Program-made: the position numbers and the translations under genes
DNA from: Phyllostachys edulis
Taxonomy: Eukaryota > Streptophyta > Magnoliopsida > Poales > Poaceae
Assembly: GCA_036346405.1 (NCBI GenBank)
Contig: CM070548.1
Span: 52,916,279 to 52,980,278 of the forward strand
Length of the DNA: 64,000 nucleotides
Direction of reading: 5' to 3'
The notes under the pieces: generated by a model
Told to the model about the DNA's origin: nothing
What the model saw: the letters and a program-made list of their open reading frames with translations, nothing else
Databases searched by the model: none
Shown here: one piece after another, positions 22,919-33,034 of the stretch
Position numbering within the stretch: position 1 is the first letter of the stretch
How the letters are laid out: each line of letters starts with the position of its first letter

Positions 22919-23263
22919 TTTGCGAGGATGCCAGCTCACTTTCAGGTCTACAGCAGGCGAGAGCACCGCCGTGATTGTGGAGGCTACCTCAGTGACTGAG
23001 TTCACTAAGATTTAAGTTTAGTCAGGCTTAGCCAATTTAAGGTTAGGAGAGTCGCCCTTTAGGACGTAGATTGTGTGTTTAGGTTCGTTCTTATTTCTTG
23101 TGTGCGAGTATGAGCTGTAAAGGCCCTTAGGCATTTGTTGTAGCCATGCTAAGACCCTATTAATAAAAGTATTTCAGTTGAGTTTCTTGAGCTGTGTTTG
23201 TTGGGTTTTATCTACCCCTGCTTAGTTCCTAACTCATCTTGTGCTTGCTACCTCATCTAACCC

Positions 23264-23875
23264 ATGGAGCTTCACCAGATGGTTTAGACTCGTCATGCTG
23301 CTGCAAGTGGTTCTGGCACCCCTGTGTCAGAAGGCAACCAGCAGACTCCCGCAGGAGTAGTACTGCCACAAGCACCCCCCCCCCAATTGACCTATAGAAT
23401 TTTGGAGCTTTCATGGCAGCTCAGACCCAAATGATGTACACCATGATGAATCAAATTCAGAATATGAACAATCAGAACAACAACAACAATCACCACAACA
23501 GATCCCTAGTCGCTCATGGTCACCAGGGGCCATCCAAGTTAGCCGAGTTCATGAGAACTCGCCCACCAACCTTTTCTTGACATGTCTCACCAGTTGAGGT
23601 TGATGATTGGCTTCGTGTCATAGAAAGAAAGCTGTTGATCACCCAATGCAGCGACCATGAGAAGGTTTTGTACGCCACTCACCAGATGGAAGGCATAGCT
23701 GCCAAATGGTGGGAAAACTTCCGAGCAGCGCATGAGATGCCACAAAATATTACTTGGGAAGAATTTTCCACAGCATTTTGTCAATACCATGTGCTGAAAG
23801 GAATAATTGACCTGAAGAAGGATGAGTTCCGCGCTCTCAAACAGGGAGGCATATCAGTGACTGACTATCTCAATA
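23264..23875 (+). pseudogene. Tekay gag, 3' end lost
   Basis: ATG 23264 opens a Gln/Pro-rich N-terminus with a TAG at codon 8. The frame shifts at or soon after a run of nine C (23376-23384). The capsid-like domain follows at 23590-23875 (VDDWLRVIERKLLITQCSDH, then MEGIAAKWWENFRAAHEMP and ITWEEFSTAFCQYHVLKG), matching Retrotrans_gag (PF03732). It is cut at 23875 by a CACTA terminus, so the nucleocapsid zinc knuckle, protease and RT are absent. Confidence 0.85.
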
Positions 23876-24249
23876 CACTACTACAAAAGGCTAATATCTT
23901 GGGCGCCTCATCACGAGCGGTTGACCAAAACCGCTCAGATAAATCTAACCACGAGCGGTTTTGGTTTAGTGACCATCTATATTCTTGTTGCGCTAAAACC
24001 GCTCGTGAAGAAGTAATATCACAGGCGGTTGTGTTGAAAACCGCTCAGGAAGTATCCTGACGATTTTCAACACGAACCGTTTGTGAATTCGTGCTCATCA
24101 CAGCATTTGCGGTTCGTCTGAAAACCGGCTCGTGAAATATCCTGAGCGGTTCAGTATTAAAAACCGTCGTGATATATATCATATCACAGACGGTTTGTAT
24201 TAAAAACCGTCAGTAACTTGGAATTTTCCTTACTTTCTGATTTTACCGA
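23876..24249 (+). mobile_element. CACTA transposon end
   Basis: It starts CACTACTACAAAAGG, the terminal motif of grass CACTA (En/Spm) elements. Repeated subterminal words GAGCGGTTTTGG, AAAACCGCTC and AAAACCGTC follow in both orientations, the typical transposase-binding repeats. ATA lies just before, but the other end and its 3 bp target duplication are absent because a retrotransposon derivative starts at 24250. No transposase coding was seen. Confidence 0.85.
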
Positions 24250-24678
24250 TGTTGTAAGAATAATTCATCCACGATGGATCGACGAAGTGCCTTGCGAAGA
24301 CTCGCATAAGGATCACAGGACTACAATTATGCTTAGAGAAGACTGTAATACCCCTCACTTGTACTCATAAGTGTAGCTATCCCCAAGGGATATTTTGGTC
24401 ATTTGTACAGGCCCAAGAGCCTATAAATACCCCCTGTATCCCTCATTCAAGGGAGAGCTCTCTTGAGCAATAAAGCAACATGTTCAAAATTGGTGAGCCC
24501 TCGGGGGCTCCCTCTCCGGAGGTAACCCCCCGTTGGCTCACCGACAAGAGTAGGGCGGTCCTCTCGGACCTCCGAACCTGTATAAATCCTCGTGTCACTT
24601 TTTACCCTCGTCGACGATGGCCCGTCAGACGGCCGACATCCACCCTCTCACTCGTGTTTGGTTTTTACACCTACAACA
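24250..24678 (+). repeat. LTR 1 of the LARD-like element
   Basis: It begins TGTTGTAAGAATAATTCATC and ends ACACCTACAACA, and is nearly identical to 31974-32395. It contains CCTATAAATACCCC (about 24420) and AGCAATAAAGCAACA (about 24465). Confidence 0.9.
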
Positions 24679-24679
24679 T

Positions 24680-24697
24680 TGGCGCCGACCGTGGGGA
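24680..24697 (+). promoter_or_regulatory. Primer-binding site of the LARD-like element
   Basis: TGGCGCCGACCGTGGGGA lies one base after the LTR. It is the tRNA-Asp-like type shared with the Tat-lineage elements A and B, which suggests a Tat-type helper element. The site is repeated after LTR 2 at 32397. Confidence 0.8.
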
Positions 24698-25138
24698 CGT
24701 AGCTAATCGATGAAAGGCTATGTCTCCTACCAAAAAAATACTCTAAGTCCACGAAACCTCCTCTGGCTCCAAAGGGCAATGATCTCGTGGATGACCCATC
24801 CGCTCTTTGAAGGAGCCCTCACTGAGCACCTCGTCGGAGATCAGAGCTATCCACCTCGGGATGGCAACGTCCTACATGCCCTAGGGCTCCCATGTGCATC
24901 CTCCTGCCTTGTGTGAGTCGATGCGAGGCCCATCCATGGGCGAGCAGTTCAAGGCACCCTCGCGATCGAAGGCTAAGGATTCTGAGGCCAACCATCACCC
25001 GGGATGCATAGCGTCCATGCAGGCACAGGCTGAAGGCTTCGCATGAGGCCCGCCCCTAATGCTCTACTATTAGGGGGACAGTCCCGACATATAAATCTCG
25101 TATGGGCTCTCAAGACACTTTCCCTCCAAGGGATTTCA

Positions 25139-25515
25139 CCCTTGTGGTGCGTAGGGTGTACGACCTCTGTGGTCTCCCCTAGCAAAAGTTCATGGTGGCT
25201 TTGGTGTCCGTCGCCTCCACCATGGCGGCTCATGTCCTACTGGACCTAGGGCATGAGCGACCACCCCCGTAGTGCATAGGGCGTACGACCTCCGCGGTCT
25301 CCCCTAACAAAAGTCCATGGTGGCTTGGGCATCCGTCGCCTCCACCATGGCGGTTCTTGTCCTACTGGCCCTAGGGCATGAGCGACCATCCTCGTGGTGC
25401 ATAGGGCGTACGACCTCCGCGGTCTTCCCTAGCAAAAGTCCATGGTGGCTTGGGCGTCCGTCGCCTCCACCATGGCGTCTCGTGTCCTACTAGACCTAGG
25501 GCATGAGCGACAACT
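25139..25515. repeat. Minisatellite 1, ~122 bp unit
   Basis: About three tandem copies of a unit containing GCATAGGGCGTACGACCTCC, GTCTCCCCTA, CCATGGTGG and CTAGGGCATGAGCGACCA. The second internal copy (32855-33034) holds about one and a half units. No reading frame persists across the units. Confidence 0.85.
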
Positions 25516-25699
25516 TTGGCCCAGTACCAAGTTGATGGATGTGCTGAGGACTTGTCCCCCTTAGACTCCAGGCCACACGCCAAACGACCTCCGGGTCCCC
25601 GCATGCCTAGCTTTATTGCTTCACAAGGGTTAACCATTCTCATGCATTCCCGATCACCACAAAAAACCCACCTACGGGGTAAAAGGGCTCCATCGCCCT

Positions 25700-26180
25700 C
25701 ATAGTTCGGTGCCCACGACTTAGCCTCATGGGCGCCACCGGTGTGCCCATGACTTACTGTCGAGGGCACACATCCAAGGTGCCCATGAGTTAGCCTCATG
25801 GGCACCTCCAAGTCCACTGGGGGTTACAACCCCTAGCGACCATTCGGTGCCCCCACGACTTAGCCTCGTGGGCACCACCGGTGTGCCCGTGACTTACTGT
25901 CAAAGGCACACATCCAAGGTGCCTATGAGTTAGCCTCATGGGCACCTCCAAGTCCACTGGGGGCTACAACCCCTAGTGGCCATTCGGTGCCCCACGACTT
26001 AGCCTCGTGGACGCCCCTCCGGTGTGCCTATGACTTAGTGTTGTGAGCACATCTTCAAGATACACATGAATTAGCCTCATGGGTGCCTCCAAGTCCAATG
26101 GGGGCTACCCCCCTGTGGGTCATTCGGTGCCTCATGACTTAGCCTTGTGGTCACCCCTCTGATATGTCCATGACTCAGTC
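25700..26180. repeat. Minisatellite 2, ~140 bp unit
   Basis: Three to four copies of a unit with GTGCCCACGACTTAGCCTC, GGTGTGCCCATGACTTA and CACCTCCAAGTCCA(C/A)TGGG. The later copies diverge progressively. Confidence 0.85.
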
Positions 26181-26499
26181 TCATAGCTCGAATCATCTAC
26201 CATCGACCTGGCTCGAATATTGATCAAGGACTATCATGCTCGCATAAGGCTATCACCTCGGAGATCTTAGTATCTAAAGTGATGGGACTCTACTTGTCCC
26301 ATGGCAACGACTCCGATCAATGCTCATGTCGAACGAATATTATCTTGCTATAAGAAATAATTGTTGATCATTCTCTCTTTCCCGCAGAGACACTCGTGTT
26401 ATCAACCTGTCCCTGCAACGTTTCTAGGTCGAACTGCGACGATTTTGAGGAGTTCTACTTCGACAACTTTCATCAAGCCGCAGAGCAAGAGGAGGACAA

Positions 26500-27640
26500 C
26501 TTCACCTACAGAGGCTTCGCTCCGACGCACCGCCCGCCTCGAAGGCTATGCCTCGGCTCGGTGGCCTCACGTCCAAGACTTCGCCTACTTAGACTTTACT
26601 TCGACGCGCCACCCACCTCGAAGGCTATGCCTCAGTTCGGTGGCCTCGCGTCCACGATTTCGCCTACACAGGCTTCTCTCCAATGCGCCGTCCACCTCGA
26701 CAGGGCGGCCCAACGCCCACGACTTTGCCTACAGAGGCTTCGCTCCGACGCACCGCCTGCCTCGAAGGCTATTCCTCGACTCGACGGCCTCGCATCCACG
26801 ACTTCGCCTACGAAGGCTTCGCAGGCTTCGATCCGACGCACCGCCCACCTCGAAGGCTATGCCTCACCGGTGACCTCGCATCCACGACCGCCTCTGAAGG
26901 CTTAAGCGGACATAGCGCCGCCTCAAAGGCTATGCCTCAGCTCGGCGTCCTCGCGTCCACGACTTCGCCTACGAAGGCTTCGCAGGCTTCGCTCTGACGC
27001 ACCGCCCACCTTCAAAGCTACGCCTCGGCTCGGTGGCCTCACATCCAAGATTTCGCCTATGAAGGCTTTGCTTCGACGCAACGCCCGCCTCGAAGGCTAT
27101 GCCTCGGCTCGGCGGCCTCGCATCCACGACTTCGCCTACGAAGGCTTCGTAGGCTGCGCTCTGACGCACCGCCTGCCTCGAAGGCTATGCCTCGGCTCGG
27201 CGGCCTCGCGTCCACGACTTCTCCTACACGGGTTTCTCTCCAACGCGTCATCCGCCTCGAGGGCTATGCCTCGACAGGACGACTCAGCGCCCACGACTTC
27301 GCCTACAAAGGCTTCGCTCTGACGCACCGCCCGCCTCGAAGGCTATGCCTCGACTCGGCGGCCTCTCGTCCATGACTTCACCTACATATCCTTTGCTCCG
27401 ACGCGCCGCCCGCCTCGAAGGCTATGCCTCGGCTCGGCGGCCTTGCGTACAAGATTTCGCCTACATAGACTTCGCTCCAACATACCTTCCACCTCGAAGG
27501 CTATGCCTCGACAGGGTAGCTCCGCGTCCACGGCTTCTTCCGCAAGATACACAAGCCTTGGCATGCATGCGCCCACCTAGAATCTTTGTGCTTGATGGGC
27601 GGTCTCGCGTCCATGACTTTGCCTACACAGGCTTCGTTCG
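26500..27640. repeat. Minisatellite 3, ~76 bp unit
   Basis: Roughly fifteen copies of a unit containing CTTCGCCTACGAAGGCTTCG, CGCACCGCCCGCCTCGAAGG and CTATGCCTCGGCTCGGCGGC. The unit length is not a multiple of three, so the long open frames here change between units. They should not be taken as genes. Confidence 0.85.
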
Positions 27641-27659
27641 GACGCACCCCCTATCCTGA

Positions 27660-28180
27660 AGGTTGTGCCTCGATGGGGTGCCTCAGCATTCAGTACTTCA
27701 CCTTCAGAAATGGAACAATAAACACTACCCCACACGAAGGGCCAACGAGAAGCGGCAACTTGGTACCCGCCCTCGCGTGGAGCACTCACGCGATATGGAG
27801 CATAAAATAAGCATAAGTCTTTGGGCACCCACGTGCCCACCAAGCCAAAATTGGCTAAGTCATAGGCGCCCTTGCGCATATTCCTCAGCCCTTGTGCCTC
27901 GCGCTGCACCGAGTCAGAATTTGGCAAAATCTCAAGCGTCTGCATTCCTGTCAAGCTAAAATTTGGCCAAGTCTTTGGCCAAGCATATTCGTCAACAGGA
28001 TACAAGACCTCATCACTCTTCTTTGCCCCTCGGGTGTCCTTACAGGCACCCAAGGGGCAGGGGGTCTAGGGCGCAGTGTTGAGGAATCCTACCACCTCAT
28101 CTTCGCACGAGCCCTGGCCTCGAGGCACCTTTGTGACGACTTTGTGTAGCCGCCGAGGGCCGCTGCCGCGCCTCCATTGA
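27660..28180. other. Spacer with a second polypurine-tract-like site
   Basis: This is mostly unique sequence. CACCCAAGGGGCAGGGGG (about 28047-28064) followed by TGTTGAGG (28077) resembles the polypurine tract and LTR start at 31952-31980. It may be a remnant of another LTR junction inside the element. No gene is recognised. Confidence 0.35.
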
Positions 28181-28640
28181 CATCGGGCTACCTCGCCTCT
28201 TCGCATGCCCTCACGCCGGCACCCTCGTTCGCCTTTGCATGCCCTCGCACCGGGACCCTCGTGCGCCTTCGCGTGCCCTCACATACCCTCGCGCCTGAAG
28301 CCCTCGCGTGCCTTCGCGCATGCCCTCGCGCGTACCCTCGCGCCGGCGCCCGAGCCGTCACTTGATCATATGGGCAAAATGTACAAGAAACACAATTTTG
28401 CTCTTGAAAGCCCAGATAAATACATGTACAAGATGCCTCAGGCAGTGTTTGGAGAAGCTTCTCATAATATTTTCTCTGGTTAGCCCTCTTGCCCTGATGC
28501 CTCCGTGGTGGCCTCGTATGTGTCACGCCCTCGTGGCGGCCTCGCAGCGTCGCGCCCTCGCGGTGTCCCACCCTGCGGTGACCTCACGGCGTCGTGACCT
28601 CGACTCGCCCCTCGCGACGGCCTCACGCCTTCGTGATGCC
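28180..28640. repeat. GC-rich low-complexity repeats
   Basis: Repeated words CCCTCGCGC, CCTTCGCG and GGCCTCGC occur on both sides of a short unique stretch (28366-28495). They are similar in style to minisatellite 4 and have no persistent reading frame. Confidence 0.6.
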
Positions 28641-28929
28641 GATAGATCTTGTTGAAATATCATAGAAATATCCTTGGAAGAGGTCACAAAATACTTCTGA
28701 GTCACATGGACTGTAGTAGCTTGAACCCGCGTGCCCGCACTCCGAGGGCCCTACGCCCGGCGCGCCCGTGCTCCCATGATGCCCTTGCACTCCCGTGCCC
28801 CGCCAAAGCAGCGCCCTTGCACTCGCGCGCCTATGTATCGGCGCCCTGCCAAAGTTCGAAAGAGCCTCACCAGCCGGAGTTTCCTTGCGAAGTGAACAAT
28901 CGAGGCATGGAGTTGCTTTAAAGAAACTG

Positions 28930-29640
28930 CTGGCCAAACATCACGTGAAGAGAAGCTGTAAATAGCAAAGCTGCGTCCCTTCTTTTGTGATGGAGAAAAG
29001 CCACGACGAAACCAAAACCAAAGCAAAGACCGGCACCTATCTTCACGTGATATGACTGCAAAGCTGTGCCTGGTTTGGCCTGTACAGCAGCGTCCTGTTT
29101 CTTGGAGTTTTCTTCACGTGATGCTTTTCCTCGAGAAACCCCAAGTCTCACCACGTTCTCAGCAGCAAATAGCCATATACACAAGCGTCTCTTCTTCGTT
29201 TTTCCCCATTTCCTGGACACCGAGCTCAGCACTGTGCACTCCGGTTGCTCAACAACCTCGAGCCCCACCATGGGGTTCGACAAGGAGGCGAGCTCGTCGT
29301 CCTCCCGGCTCGAATGTCTTCATCGCGGTGGTCGGATCGGGCGTGCTGGGGCTACCCTACACCTTCTCCCGCACCGGCTGGGTGGCGGGCTCGCTCCTCC
29401 TCGCCGTGGCCGCGCTCACCTTCCACTGCATGATGCTACTTATGCTTCGCCGCTTGCCGCTTTGGACAAGCAGCCCAAGGTTGCCTCGCCGGGGACTTAG
29501 GCGCCCGCCGTGTTAAGCTATTCGCTGGCGCCACACCGTCGACGCCATGCTTGTGCTCAGCCAAGCCAGCTTTTGCGTCGGCTACCTCATCTTCATCTCC
29601 AACACCTTGGCGCCACCTCCTCCAAGCTTGGTCCTAGGCG
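28930..29640 (+). pseudogene. Captured fragment of an AVT3-like vacuolar amino acid transporter gene
   Basis: ATG 29272 opens MGFDKEASSSSSRLE. After an out-of-frame deletion, the frame from 29313 encodes NVFIAVVGSGVLGLPYTFSR and GWVAGSLLLAVAALTFHCMM, the first membrane spans of Aa_trans-family transporters. A later frame from about 29538 gives AMLVLSQASFCVGYLIFISN. These match the AVT3 (ANTL1-like) group of vacuolar amino acid exporters as I know it. About 300 bases upstream look like that gene's own leader or promoter, with three CACGTGA words (28940-29125). Frameshifts and deletions prevent function. It lies inside the LARD-like element, so it is a transduplicated host fragment. Confidence 0.75.
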
Positions 29641-30200
29641 TCGTCGCCTCCGGTCGGTCCGGCGCCTCCTCCTCCGAAGCGCCGCCTCCCCCGCGCCCAA
29701 CTCGGCCCACCATCAGTGGTGGATTGGCCAGCTAGGCCGCCGGTGCGTCGGCGCCGCCGCCTCCGGTCGGCCCGCCGCCTCCTCACCCGGCTGACGCTCG
29801 CGTGCCCCAACCTCTCAACAAAAAACCCTGAGGAGAAGAGGCTGCGATGGCTATGCCCTCCTTGCCTCGCCGAGCGAACGTTGCTCGTCCGCCCCAATCC
29901 AGCGGTTGGTTCCCCATCGGAGGAAGGGCGATCTGAGCCGGCGCCGGATTTACGAAGCGCACCGTGGTGGCAGGTATGTCTGCCGCGCCACCGCCTCCTC
30001 TTCATTGTCTTGATGTGCGGCCGCGCTTTTGCGCCCTCGGCCTCTCCTACCAGGACATTGCCAAAAATTTCCGCAAATGGAGGATGTTTGCATCTGTATT
30101 TGCGTTACAGTCAACACCAGAGTTAATTTCGCTCACTATCACAGTGTCATTACTTCTCGAGATCCTATCTTTGGTTCTCCTGAAAGGCAGATCTGGGTGA
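29641..30200 (+). other. Possible further captured sequence, unassigned
   Basis: 29641-29960 is GC-rich with no recognised protein. 30020-30200 is different in composition and has an open frame with DIAKNFRKWRMFASVFALQ and a hydrophobic stretch LISLTITVSLLLEILSLVL. I do not recognise it. It may be another host-gene piece. Confidence 0.35.
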
Positions 30201-31620
30201 GGACGTGAGCCCTCGCCCCTCGCGACGGTCTCATGGTGGCCTCGCCTATCGCGACAGACTTGTGGTGGCCTTGCCCCTCATGATGGCCGCGTGTCCTCAT
30301 GGTGCCCTCGCCCCTCGCGCCGGTCTCGTGATGGCCTCGAGCCCTCACGGTGCCCTCGCCCCTCGCAACGGTCTCATGATGGCCTCGCGTCCTCACGGTG
30401 CCCTCGCCCCTCGCGACGGTCTCGTGATGGCCTCGCACCTGTGATGCCTTCGCCCCTCGTGATGGCCTCGTGTCCTCACGGTGCCCTCGGGGCCTCGCGG
30501 CGTCGTGCCCTCGGGGTCTCATGCCTCCGGACCTCGGGGCCTAGCGCCATCAGGGCCTTGGGGCCTCGTGCCCTCGAGGCCTCACACCCTCGCGGTGCCC
30601 TCGGGGCCTCATGCCTCGTGGCCTCGGGGTCTCGCGCCTTAGGGCCTCACGCCACCGGGGCCTTGGGGCCTGGCGCCCTCGGGGCCTCACGCCCTAGCGA
30701 TGCCCTCGGGGCCTCACGCCTCGTGCCCTTGGGGCCTCGAGGCCTCGCGCCCTCGCGGTGCCCTCGGGGCCTCATGCCTCGGTGCCTTGTGCCCTTCGCA
30801 CCCTCGGAGCCTCAGGGCCTTGCGTCCTCGCGATGCCCTCGGGGCCTCATGCCCTCAGGGCCTCGAGGCCTCGCGCCCTCGCGGTGCCCTCGAGGCCTCG
30901 TGCCCTCGCTCCCTCGTAGCCTCGGGGTCTCGTGCCTCGGGGCCTAACGCTATCGAGACCTCGCGCCCTCACGGTGCCCTCGGGGCCTCGTGCCCTTGCT
31001 CCCTTGTAGCCTCGGGGCCTCGAGGCCTCACGCCCTCAGGGCGCCCTCGCCTCGTACCCTCGGGGCCTCGCGCCCTCGCGGTGCCCTCGGGGCGCCCTCG
31101 GGGCCTCACGCCTCGTACCCTCAAGGCCTCGCGCCCTCGTGGTGCCCTCGGGGCCTCATGCCTCACGCCTCAGGGCTTCACGCCCTCATGGTGCTCTCGG
31201 GGCCTCGTGCCCTCGCGCCCTCACGGTGCCCTAGCAACCTCACGCCTTGTACCCTCAGGGCCTCGAGGCCTCGTGCCCTCGCGGTGCCCTCGGGGCCTCA
31301 CACCTCGTACCCTCGGGGCCTCGAGGCCTCGTGCCCTCGCGCCGCCCTCGGGGCCTCATGCCTCGCGCCTCGGGGCCTCACGCCCTCATGGTGCTCTCGG
31401 GGCCTCGTGCCCTCACGCCCTCTCGGTGCCCTAGCAACGTCACGCCCTCATGCCCTCGCAGCCTCGCACCCTCACGGTGTCGCGTCCTCGCGGCCTTGAG
31501 CCCTCAGGACTTCGGGCCCTCGTGCCTCGGGGCCTCGCGCCCTCGAGCCCTCACGCCCTTGCGGTGCTCGTGTGGCACCCTCGCACCTCCGGAGCATCCA
31601 CCGCCTTGCGCAGCACCCCT
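30201..31620. repeat. Minisatellite 4, short GC-rich unit
   Basis: Very many imperfect copies of ~25-35 bp words such as CCTCGCGGTGCCCTCGGGG. The long Ala/Arg/Pro/Ser open frames (for example 30700-31434) are a consequence of the repeat and not evidence of a protein. Confidence 0.85.
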
Positions 31621-31951
31621 TGGCGTCTCCACTGCTTCGCGCAGCCCTGTGTAGCCCCTCATCGGCCACCTCATGCCTCTGGGTTTCTCCTCGCACCTCC
31701 AGAGCGTCCACCGTCTCGCGCAGCCCCCTCGGCGTCTCCACCGCTTTGCGCGGCCCCACGCGGCCCCTCGCTGGCCACCTCGCACCTCCGGAGCTCCCTG
31801 TGCCTCCGGAGCGTCCACCGCGCGCCCTGCGACGCCCACAAGACCGGAGGAGCCTCGCCTACCGTTCAGAACCACCAGGACTTTTTTGGAATATCAACCT
31901 CTGCATAAAAGGCACAATTCAAGACTGCCCCTTTTAGCGTTTCCCCTAAAA

Positions 31952-32395
31952 CGCCAAGGGACAGGGGGGCTAGTGTTGTAAGAATAATTCATCCTGATTG
32001 ATTGAAGTGGTGCCATGAAGACTCGCATAAGGATCACAGGACTGCAATTATGCTTAGAGAAGACTATAATACCCCTCACTTGTACTCATAAGTGTAGCTA
32101 TCCCCAAGGGATATTTTGGTCATTTGTACAGGCCCAAGAGCCTATAAATACCCCCTGTATCCCTCATTCAAGGGAGAGCTCTCTTGAGCAATAAAGCAAC
32201 ATGTTCAAAATTGGTGAGCCCTCGGGGCTCCTCTCGGAGAGTAACCCCGTTGGCTCACCGACAGGAGTAGGGCGGTCCTCTCGGACCCCCGAACCTGTAT
32301 AAATCCTCGTGTCACTTTTTACCCTCGTGGACGATGGCCCGTCAGACGACCGACATCCACCCTCTCACTCGTGTTTGGTTTTTACACCTACAACA
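31952..32395 (+). repeat. Polypurine tract and LTR 2 of the LARD-like element
   Basis: CGCCAAGGGACAGGGGGGC at about 31952-31970 is followed by an LTR starting TGTTGTAAGAATAATTCATC at 31974 and ending at 32395. Differences from LTR 1 are few by eye, suggesting a fairly recent insertion or homogenisation. Confidence 0.9.
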
Positions 32396-33034
32396 TTGGC
32401 GCCGACCGTGGGGACGTAGCTAATCGATGAAAGGCTATGTCTCCTACCAAAAAATACTCTAAGTCCACGAAACCTCCTCCGGCTCCAAAGGGCAATGATC
32501 TCGTGGATGACCCATCCGCTCTTTGAAGGAGCCCCAGCCGAGCACCCTCGTCGGAGATCAGAGCTATCCACCTCGGGATGGCAACGTCCTACATGCCCTA
32601 GGGCTCCCATGTGCATCCTCCTGCCTTGTGTGAGTCGATGCGAGGCCCATCCATGGGCGGCGAGTTCAAAACACCCTCATGATCGAAGGCTAAGGATTAC
32701 GAGGCCAACCATCACCCCGGGGCGCATGGCGTCCATGCGGCCTGGCCGAAGGCTCGCTCTGAGGCTGCCCCTAACTGCCTTCGTTAGGGGGGCAGTCCAT
32801 TTATATAAATCTTGTATGGGCTCTCAAGACACTTTCCCTCCAAGGGATTTCACCCTTGTGGTGCGTAGGGTGTACGACCTCTGTGGTCTCCCCTAGCAAA
32901 AGTTCATGGTGGCTTGGGCGTCCGTCGCCTCCACCATGGCGGCTCATGTCCTACTGGACCTAGGGCATGAGCGACCACCCCTGTGGTGCATAGGGCGTAC
33001 GACCTCCGCGGTCTCCCCTAACAAAAGTCCATGG
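32396..33034 (+). repeat. Second, truncated internal copy of the LARD-like element
   Basis: It repeats 24679-25320, including the primer-binding site and part of minisatellite 1. It stops at CCATGG, where TGGT is shared with the Tekay sequence that follows. Confidence 0.85.

Larger units (their letters stand above)
24250..33034 (+). mobile_element. Non-autonomous large LTR retrotransposon derivative, partial tandem dimer
   Basis: Two ~425 bp LTRs (24250-24678, 31974-32395), a primer-binding site, a polypurine tract and a 7.3 kb internal region without gag or pol make this a LARD-type element. After the second LTR the internal region begins again (32396-33034 repeats 24679-25320 with a few differences), so the structure is LTR-internal-LTR-truncated internal. 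Unequal recombination between LTRs could produce this. The internal region consists of GC-rich minisatellites plus a captured host-gene fragment. Confidence 0.85.

Noticed and set aside
26361..27659. Overlapping frames of 100-170 codons through the 76 bp repeat on both strands
   Set aside because: The repeat unit is not a multiple of three and the peptides are frame-shifted copies of the same repeat.
30291..31654. Long Ala/Arg/Pro/Ser-rich open frames (up to 244 codons) on the plus strand
   Set aside because: They follow from a short GC-rich tandem repeat; several frames are open together and no domain is recognisable.
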